From assembly GCA_942159475.1 (NCBI GenBank), contig OW804102.1, positions 29,456,873 through 29,520,872 of the forward strand: a stretch of 64,000 nt of DNA, in the 5' to 3' direction. This stretch comes from Sthenelais limicola (lineage: Eukaryota; Annelida; Polychaeta; Phyllodocida; Sigalionidae). Of the stretch, positions 55,419 through 64,000 are shown in pieces; the first letter of the stretch is position 1; every line of letters begins with the position of its first letter. The position numbers and the translations under genes are program-made. The notes under the pieces were generated by a model that did no database searches, was not told the DNA's origin, and worked only from the letters and a program-made list of their open reading frames with translations.

Positions 55419-56589
55419 AGGAGCAGTCTCAGTTTTTATGACAGAAATAATTCCTAACACATTTACATTTTGTTTGACCTATATATATATGACCGAAGTT
55501 ATCATTATTATGCTGCTAGTATGTTTGTAACATTATTATGGTTCATTTGCTTTGTCTTTTACAACAAAAGGTAAAGTGAAATAACTTTTTTCCCCATAAT
55601 ATTATTTAGATAATATTGATGAGACATAGAAAAGTGTATATGAGATGAAAAAGTTCATTGTGGGGAAGTGCATGAAGCAGCTAGGCATAATGTGTATTCA
55701 CTTAGTATTTTTGATAATAATCCTGGAAATATAGTCATTATGCAAAACAGCACACTTGAGCAAACTAACCCATGAAGAACCATTCTCAGCTATTACGTCA
55801 AAAGTAATTATATCAAATAGCCATTTTGATATAAATAATAAATACAACAAGCATAAAAGAGTTATTGCTGTTTTTATTTGGCAAAGTTCATTCATCGTTA
55901 TCATTTACTCTTTGTTTGATCTACATACCTGAAGCTATCATTGCTATGTTGCTAATAGGCTAGTACAACAATTGCTATGAGACCACAACTAGTTCAGTCC
56001 CAAGGATGAATCCGTCAGAAAAGAAAAAAAAGCGCCGGTGAGCGATAATACGTGAGTCCACCGCAACCCATTCTATTCCTTCAGTAAGGGAAAATAACTA
56101 ATCAGGGTACAATAAAAGCAGGACCAAGGCAACAAAGAAGGACCTGTCATGTGCACAAGTAGGGTTCTCTCCTGATTTATAAGGGAAATGATCTCCTTTC
56201 CACAATACCCAGTTGCACATGTTTCCAATAGGGGATTTCCATGTGCCACTGCTAAGATAGATTCAGTATCTATATAGATCTGACATCCAGGAAACCTCGC
56301 ATAAAGACCACCTCTCTATAGAGACCATCCCTTTATTAAGACCAGTTTCTCTCAGTCCCGAATTGCTTTCCTCTTATTAGATTAACCCCTCTAATGAGAC
56401 CACAAATAGTTCAGTCCAAAAGGTGGTCTCAATAAAGAGGCTCCACTGTTTCCACATTTTTATCGGAAGAATGCAAGGGTCCTAATATCATAGCTGGTTT
56501 AAATGATCTAAAAGAAAAGGCATAATGTTAAAAATAAAGATTTGTTTTATGAAATAATGTGAAACACATGGTTGTTTAAATGAGATCCC
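55419..56589. other. Non-coding; short repeat fragments
   Basis: An R4 core fragment (AAGCGCCGGTGAGCGATAAT) lies near 56030. A block of GAGACCAC/GGTGGTCTC words lies at 56275-56450, resembling the end of another repeat. A reversed piece of R7 (CCAATAGGGGATTTCCATG) is near 56224. Confidence 0.4.
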
Positions 56590-56710
56590 TGTTAAATATT
56601 CCATGATGAACATAACATGTTTTCTATGGTTGTTACAATCACATACAACTCCCAGAATTCTATGTGAATCCAGATTCAAGAAGGGGGATATGCAACTTCC
56701 TACATTCCAG
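56590..56710 (+). repeat. R7 dispersed repeat
   Basis: GATGAACATAACATGTTTTC, CAACTCCCAGAATTCTATGT and GATATGCAACTTCCTACATT in family order. Confidence 0.55.
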
Positions 56711-57544
56711 GGATATAGATTTTTAAAAGCATCATGGCTATACCTAAGCCCTTGGGTGGGGGGTGGGGGCGATCTAACCTCCTTAACTCAATACCCACCT
56801 AGCTGTTGCACAGAAACAGAGACTATGAAGGGTAGCTACCATTAAGGCGAAATAAAAATGCAAGGATATTAAGGCGTGGCCAAAGCTGTAGACTTAGTTA
56901 CGTTTCTAAAACTACTGTACATGCCGATAGGAAGTGGCAAGTTTGAAGTTTACAGAAATAAAAGCATGAATTCATGAAATGTCCATTCCCTGATCAATGC
57001 AACCGCAACAACCGCAAAGAGACAAACAAGTCAGGCATGCTTCCTCAACTCAAAGCTAACCTATGTATTTGCCCTCTCTTTAAAAAGAGGTCTTTTTAAA
57101 AGTGTTGATTCACAATGGATCTTTCAAGCCTTAGTAATTAATAACACTGTCCTGCTTGTAAATCGATTATATTTCAAGTATATCAATGAGCAAATCCCAT
57201 TTAGAATACTAAATCTATCTATTTTATTTACGCTACAAAATTAATAGAAAAAACTCTATGGACAAAAAATCAACTTTTCTAGTCACGTACAATAAGGGAA
57301 TCTCCTTCCAGTAATTGTTTAGGGTTGTGAACCTAAGAAAAGAGAGGCTATTTCTACATTCATTCACCATTAGGGCTGTGAGTACATAATGAGAGGAGGG
57401 CGGAACTCCATTATCAACCCCCGGAGAATTAGAGAGACTGATAGATGGGGGAATGCAGGCGCTTTGTGCTGGTAAGTGCGAAGGGTGAAGGTGAGGACAA
57501 TAGCATGACTTGTGGAGGCTGGTAGTGACGTGGGGTGTAAACAA
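56711..57544. other. Non-coding
   Basis: No feature recognised. The 111-codon minus frame at 57233-57568 has no recognisable domain. Confidence 0.35.
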
Positions 57545-57965
57545 CAAGCTTCCTGGGGCATGTGGCATAGGAAATTCCCTCTTAAGATTTTCCTTCCTTA
57601 GGTACTTTTCCTTGCTGAGCAGTTTGCAAGGAACTTTTAGGGAAGAAGTTTGCTGTATATTTCTACCTAAGTAAGGACTGCTTATGCCACAATCCCCAGC
57701 ATATATGTCCTTATGGGTGATTGTGAACCAGTTGCATGAACATTTGGCCTCCTAAAGTAGGACAAATAATGTTTTGGTAAGTAGGAATGAAAATGCATTG
57801 TGGGTATAGGCTATTCCTAGCTGGGAATGGGCCGTAGGAAGAATCTGTTTTCATGCTACATGTGAAAGAATTCCCACAGAACAGAAATTTGTGTGTGGGA
57901 ATTTCTACACTTTGTTCCCTTACTTATGTTGGGTGAAATAGAAATTCCTACCTATTAATGAGAGG
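57545..57965. repeat. R2-related variant sequence
   Basis: GGAACTTTTAGGGAAGAAGT, AGCTGGGAATGGGCCGTAGG, and GGGAATTTCTACACTTTG echo R2 interiors at 2490 and 47638. It continues at 58310 (CCATTCCTACCAACTGCG) beyond an inserted LINE tail. Confidence 0.45.
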
Positions 57966-58308
57966 ATACTATTGTAATACCTCGATCTATAGTGGTACCA
58001 TTCTGATAAATGTGTTTTGACCATGTGTGTCCACAATTTTGTATTATTTAGTATAACTCACCATTACTTAGAGTTCATGTTGTATCACTATGCCTAGAAC
58101 TTGTCTTACTATAATTATGTCCTCATGACCAGCTAGTTTTTCTCAATAATTATTATATATACTTATATATACCATGGTGATGTAACTCAAATTGATCGCT
58201 TTCTTTTGTGTTGTATTATATAACCTTGTACTTGATCAGTGGTCACCGAGAAAAGAAACATAATTTGTAATGCTATTGCTGAATAAACATTACTTAAACT
58301 AAACTAAA
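57966..58308 (+). mobile_element. Truncated LINE 3' UTR with TAAAC-repeat tail
   Basis: Ends GCTATTGCTGAATAAACATT, then ACTTAAACTAAACTAAAC. A LINE-like 3' untranslated region with a short tandem tail and no coding part, inserted into the R2-related sequence. The left boundary is estimated. Confidence 0.5.
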
Positions 58309-60175
58309 CGACCCATCATTGTGTGTATTTAGGCCATTCCTACCAACTGCGAACTTCCCACAGGAAGGATTCTCTCCTAGCTACAGGGTACGTGAAGGAA
58401 TTCCTACTTAGAATTTCTTGTGATTTACCCCATCCAACAAGCCACCCGGTCATTGACCGTGGTAGGGGAAGGTTACACTCTATCAATAACCCACTCATAT
58501 TTCATGCTCATTTGGGTTCGAATTTCTTTTTTTCCCAGTTAATTGCAGACCACTGTGGTTGGCACCTGGATACATAAATACACAATTTCTCCTGTTCTCA
58601 TCAAATTGGAGGCAGTGCCCTGGACAATTATGTTAAGGGTTGTTCCCATCAATCAGTTTTGCCCTTGTGCATTGATCGTTTCTTTACATTGTGGAAACAT
58701 TGATATTAAAAAAAAGATGAACAAATTTGGTTCTAAAGATCCATTTTTTTAATGTGAAAAAGATGACAGGAATTGGACGATTGCGACTGATGGGAGAGCT
58801 CCTTTTATCCATCGTCCTGATTCTGTAATCGTGTTGCCAATAAAAGTTTTAATTTAAAAAGAAAACGATCAGGTTAAACCGATTAGATGCATTCTTCATC
58901 GCATGATTAGTGTAAAAGAACCAAGAGAAAACCCAACTTGTGCCATTGGCAGGCCACATGACAATATGACATAAAGGATGTACATCTAACAACTATATCT
59001 AATACCAACTACATTTACAACAGATATCATATAGTACTGATTATATCAAAGTTAGAATTTTTTTTATATCATGTAGATATCAGAGTTAGAGCTATTAGGT
59101 AACTCAAGAAAAAATAGGGTATATTTACAATATCTGAAGGGTGCACTATTAGGGCATGTGTTAGAAACACATATGTAGTAGCTTAAAAAGGACCTGCTAA
59201 TATATATTGAAGTATATTGAAACAGTAATATTAGATTATGGGATACAACTTCGATTATGTACTTCAATATATCATTAGTGGAGAAACTGGCTTTGGTTTT
59301 GATAAATCAAAGGCTTAATGGCTTCTACTCTCCATGGGCAGAGAGCCTTGGTGGCCCCACTGTTCCTATAGGTCTAAGCCTCACAATATAATACTGCACC
59401 AGTGGCTCAAACATTATTTAATAATTCTATAGTTTTAAATAACAATTTAGGGGAAATGCATGCTAAATAAATGATGTCCTTCAAGAATTAAAATGTGAAT
59501 AGATGAAATAATAAAAAAAAAGGGGGAAACACAGACCTGCCGGATGAAAGCGTATCCCTTTCAAGATTCTATTATCACAACAGTTTTCACATGCCACCCA
59601 CACCTTTTATTCTCACTAATACGTAATTGAGTGTTCTGATTAAGAAGCAATTGACATTGGCAAGAACTGATCAAATTACAAAACATTATAATGATCCTAA
59701 TTTGGCCGCATTGTGGCCATCAGGGCAAAGTTTTTCACCATTGTGGTTAACAATTTCTGTGAACGAGTCCATCTTGTGTCTTCCAATGTGTTGATAGTGT
59801 GAACGATGGATTCTTTTCCACATTAATTATTTTCTTCAATGTGCACCTCAATGGTATGAAACTAGTTGTCATGCAAAATGAATTTCTTAATAGAGTTTGT
59901 CAAATTTTCCATCACTTGCTCTGTAGTTTCTGACAGAAAATTACAGATTTTTGAAGTGGGTGAAGTGAGGAAAGATATTCTCATTTCTGTATCTTATTTT
60001 AAAATATCTTATTCTGTTAATTTTTTTGGGGTCTCCTGAAATGTGTGGCATATAGTTTCCAACCTGTCCCACGCAATGTACATCTCACAACTAATTCAGT
60101 AATTCACAACAGAGATTCACTGACAGTTGTAATGGCAAAAGAGATCTACCAAATAAACTCATATTATGAGTACAT
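58309..60175. other. Non-coding
   Basis: The first 150 bp continue the R2-related repeat. The rest has no recognised feature. Confidence 0.35.
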
Positions 60176-60473
60176 TCACCTATAGGCCTGAACATATCAA
60201 TATTCTTCTATATGTTTAAACAAGAATTGGAAAGTGAATCCGCCGAGAGGAAACGGCCGCCGGTGAGCGATAATAAGTGAAGTCATCATAAGGAAGGATT
60301 TTTGCGGGTCCTCCAAATACAAATGAGGACGTTTTAGAAACCATGTAGCAATGAAATAAAAACATACTCCAAAATGTTGGTCAATTGACATTTAGATGGG
60401 CTGGAAGAGAATGGGTCAAAACGTAGAAAATATTAAGTTGTTTTACCGACGTTAACTGAGAGTACAGCTTTAA
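60176..60473 (-). mobile_element. R4 family MITE-like element
   Basis: CTGAACATATCAATATTCTT, CGGCCGCCGGTGAGCGATAA, and the end TTACCGACGTTAACTGAGAG followed by TACAGCTTTAA, the reverse complement of the 55058 left end. Confidence 0.73.
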
Positions 60474-61769
60474 ATAAAGCAGTCAGTCCTTCCCCCAATG
60501 ATAGTCCCTGTTAATCAATCTCTTTCTCCTTTACCAGCCTTTCAATCCCTCACAAGTATCTTTAAAGTTTTCTGCTTTTTTTTCTTAAACTTTCAAGCAG
60601 CGTGAACCAGATTGTAGGCCGGAGATACTCAAAGGGCTAAACGTTTTAATAAGTGGACCTCTTCGTGCTCCAGTTTGTAAATTACCATATTTGACACTTT
60701 TTAAGTTCTTCTCTGAATTTGATTGTATTAATGTTGCCTCTTCTCAGAAGATTGATACTACGCTCTTGGGGCCTGACTTAATGCCTTTATTTTTCTACCG
60801 AAGCATTTGCATGGAATGGGGCCACGGATAAATGAGTGAGTTCATAGTAAAAAAAATTGAATTTTCAAACGGTTTAATCCCGTAAAAACTCATCATCAAT
60901 GGAGTTTGCTTGATTTGGTCTGTTTTAGCATGATGGTATCTCACAATCCATTTCCTGCAACTACCCAAAATCATTTTCCTAGGTCATATCACATTTGTGA
61001 GCAAAAGTACATGACGATTGTGTTAGGCCTTCTGCATGGTCTTTATCTATATTGATTCGTGAATTTTATTTCGGAACAAAGTTTCTATGGGACATTGCTA
61101 TTCTTAATTAAACCTTACGTAAAGCACAGGATAAAATCCTAGTGGTCATGCACATGAAGTTAGGAAAAAGAAACAACACAACATGTTTTCATCAATAGGT
61201 AGATACTGTAGGATATAGGTAAGAAGGTAAAATATAAAAACAAATAGTTGCCACCAGTGGCTTGAATATAATACCCTTAGGTTCAGTAAGCCACCGCAAG
61301 ATAGGCTAGAGAGATTACAAAATACGTTGAACATAATACACATATAATACTTAAAGGGGTATGAATACACGTTTCGAGTAGTAATAGAATATATTATCCA
61401 AGGCGAGAGGCTCTCCCCCTAGCATCAATGCAACCATCTTACTATTAATGATAAATAACATTTACATCTCACCATAAAACAATTAAAGATTACAATTTTC
61501 GCTTGATTGGCAATTTCCCGAACCGGGGCTCACGGCTACTATCGTAATTCTTTTTATGAACTTTAATGAGGAAATAGAGGAAGTTCTGAGACAGGCCAAA
61601 GAGCATGGCAACAGTGTATTGATTCGATATGGATCATGGCATAAGAAAATGTATTTCTTTCCAATGTCCTTTATCAATGTCCCCATTTTGTTTTACATGA
61701 AAGCAAAAGGAAATATTCCTCTTTCACAAACAGATACTGAGCATAGTCTCCCTGTAATGATATATATAT
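60474..61769. other. Non-coding; decayed R3 at about 60800-60990
   Basis: ATGGTATCTCACAATCCATT and GTCATATCACATTTG near 60935-60997 fit a very old R3 end. No gene recognised. Confidence 0.35.
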
Positions 61770-62008
61770 ATGGCTCAGATTTTCAGGAAATGCACAATCT
61801 ATAGATCTGCACATCTGATAAATTCTGCTAAATTAGAGTGAAAAATGATAAATACTAGGTATATCTGAATTTATTCTGTATTGTATTGGTTCAATCAATC
61901 TGTTTGGTTAGGTTGAACTGTATTTTGAACCTGATTTTCGTCTTAAATTTGGGTTACTTGAGAAGATTGGTGAAGGCGAGTTGTACATTTTCTGAAAATT
62001 TGACCCAT
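61770..62008 (+). mobile_element. R1 family MITE-like element
   Basis: 239 bp, GGCTCAGATTTTCAGGAAAT to ATTTTCTGAAAATTTGACCC, flanked by TATATA on both sides. Confidence 0.86.
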
Positions 62009-63097
62009 ATATATGCAACGCATGTCTGATGCACTGGGAACTGCTTTAGGACATGGAAAGTTCTCTGATCAAAGATACAAACCTATGCTTAAGGGTCGGG
62101 GTTTCAAGACATGACGTATGATGGATCACCCTGAAGGACAGTCTGTTGAGGCATCTGCATGTCTTCAGTGGCCTTTCTCCTCTTATTCATGAATCAGAAT
62201 AGAGAGAAATATGCATTTGATTGAACATATAATGTCTATATGGAATCATATATATCGTATTTTTTATTCAGACATTAAATAAGGTACATCAGAAAAGGAA
62301 AAGAACCCTCAGAGAACTGGTCTTCCGGGCCTCCCTTTAAATAAATTGCTATGTATGTATGCATGTTATCTTTCCCCATTTAGGATGGGCAACTTTAATA
62401 TGGAGGCAGCTGTCAGAAATTCATAGATATGTATGGGAATTCATGAGGACAATTATTCGAATACTTCGAAAATTAGATTTGGATATCTAAATCTGAGCCT
62501 TGATGAGCAAAGAACACACAGTATTCCTTTGTCATTATTATGAAAATCAGTATTTCCAGTCAGGCATTGCTGAGGAAAGAATAACTGGTAGGCTATTATG
62601 AATGAACTTTATTTAAATCTTAAGCTGACATGTTTAATTCAAACAATTTTTTTTCAGTAGCAACTTGATACTTTTTTCAGTTTGTGCTGACATGGAATAA
62701 CTTCTATTACTCCACGTTGGTGTATGTACCACATGCTATTTATATGGGCGGGAGTAGTGTGGTAATATGCACCAGTTCAATGCATGTGGTATGACATTGC
62801 CATTCCCTCTTCCTCCCCCCAGTGCACAGCTATATACTTAGACATAGCAACGTGGGAGTAAATATAGACCCTAAATCCGAATGTGGTATCAGGGACACTA
62901 ATGCACTGTCCTCGATGTTTTTGCTTTTTTCATAACCCAATCGCCTATGAGCTTGTGGGCCATGAAAAAAAATCTCCGGGAGTGCAATAGTCTCCCTCGT
63001 ACCACATTCTCATTAGGTTCTATCTATTTACCTAATGTATGTCATACAAAATAGATGCTTGCCAACTTGAATCACATACATGTAGCAAAACCATTAC
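62009..63097. other. Non-coding
   Basis: No gene. TACCACATGC near 62729 and GCATGTGGTA near 62783 form a small inverted repeat. Several TACCACAT words nearby suggest an old element. Confidence 0.35.
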
Positions 63098-63136
63098 ATA
63101 TGGGTCAGGTCGCCTATAGATGTACAATTGGCCCCG
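63098..63136 (+). repeat. R1 terminal fragment
   Basis: GGGTCAGGTCGCCTATAGAT followed by GTACAATTGGC. Only the left end is present; it shares the GTCGCCTA variant with 30640-30886. Confidence 0.6.
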
Positions 63137-64000
63137 AATTCCATGAAGCTGGTTTTTAAGGTTATATCATAGAAAAAATAATAAGATCTAAGTAATTTCT
63201 TCCCTTCAGTGATGTTCTAGTGGCATCAAAGTACATAAAAACAGATTTCCATTCATCTTGGAGTCTACGTTCGTAGTAGGGCATTGATATACATGTATGT
63301 CATACATGATATTTTCAGCATTTCAATAAAAGATGTTCTTAATTATTTTAGATAGAAATACCTTTCTTGGAGTCAAGTTAAACTATCATTAAAAACTTTC
63401 AAGTGTGTCCTAAATGAATATAAAAAAAACTAATTTGTCTCAGGTCTAGGAGGTTTTCTACAAATATTATCACTGTTGGGACATAGGGCTAAAAACGATC
63501 AGAAGGGCATGAAAAATGATTCAACTGATATAAATGTGGCTAACTTTTCATTATTTAATGTCAACATATATAGTAACCGTTCCCTGTGCGAGAAATCAGG
63601 TCTCTCTGACTTCAGGAAGCCAGTACAGCCCCAAAGTCGCACACACCTATGTGTGACATTTTGTTTTTACACCTAAGTTCGCTCACCATACAATGGGTGT
63701 GTGGGCTCAGTTTCTTACCCTTTTAAAGTTAAATGCAAACCCCAGACAGTGGTTAGTGAGTTCACAAAGCAGCACAGATGTTAGAAGGTGGGTGTCATTT
63801 GCAAAAAATTGTACACTTGGTATCATATTCTTGAAATTCGAAGCCCTTTTTTCCAGATCCAAGCATCTGACAAAGGCCCTTTGGCTGTATATATTCACAT
63901 AATCTAGTCATTGAAAACATAAACTATTAGATATTGGTTGTTATGATGATAAATATCCATAAACAGTCTTGATAACAATTGATTCTTACCAAGTCATGCT
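63137..64000. other. Non-coding
   Basis: No gene or repeat recognised; short frames at 63476-63902 overlap on both strands without domains. Confidence 0.35.

Noticed and set aside
57233..57568. 111-codon minus-strand frame
   Set aside because: No recognisable domain; a second overlapping frame in the same region is similarly open.
1..64000. CRISPR array, operons or bacterial genes
   Set aside because: No regularly spaced short repeats; the repeat content, LINEs and DIRS-type element are those of an animal genome.

Overview
The window looks like repeat-dense, AT-rich non-coding DNA of an animal nucleus, most likely a marine invertebrate; the species cannot be told from the sequence. I found no convincing host protein-coding gene, no rRNA and no functional tRNA gene. 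Nearly everything recognisable is transposable-element DNA: one apparently intact tyrosine-recombinase retrotransposon, several decayed LINE copies, a tRNA-headed SINE, a solo LTR, foldback elements and at least four families of short elements with terminal inverted repeats. These families are called R1 to R9 below.

The centrepiece is 10107-14672: a complete Ngaro/DIRS-type element on the minus strand. It has split direct repeats in the order A1 - genes - B1 - A2 - B2, with A1 and A2 (242 bp) identical and B1 and B2 (91 bp) identical by eye. It encodes a Gag with CCCH and CCHC zinc motifs, a reverse transcriptase/RNase H with its catalytic residues, and a tyrosine recombinase with R, H-x-x-R, H and Y. 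Gag and pol lie in the same frame, separated only by one TAG codon, which suggests stop-codon readthrough; a well-placed internal ATG is the alternative. The element sits in the C-terminal coding region of an older LINE (9698-15247). Both junctions share the 5 bp ATATA, there is no other target duplication, and the LINE frame resumes exactly on the far side.

Layout: 1-4500 has pyrimidine-rich tracts, a young 133-bp foldback element and R1/R2 copies. 4530-6450 is a minus-strand LINE relic with its YADD box preserved but cut off by an insertion. 6450-9700 is mostly relic repeats. 9698-15247 is the LINE with the nested Ngaro-like element. 15250-22000 is a chain of R1, R2, R3 and R9 copies, one R1 inserted inside an R2. 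22000-36000 holds a foldback, two G-runs, R7 copies, degenerate Penelope-like hammerhead motifs and a long CT tract. 36000-46500 holds R3 and R4 copies, a 413-bp solo LTR with 4-bp target duplication, a 124-bp foldback and a 340-bp-spaced duplication. 49262-52375 is a second relic of the LINE family seen at 9698, broken up by a SINE, an R3 fragment and an R1. 52400-64000 is again R1-R4 copies in otherwise featureless DNA.

Boundaries of old repeats are eye estimates from comparing copies within this window. Family names come from motif recognition, not from a database search.
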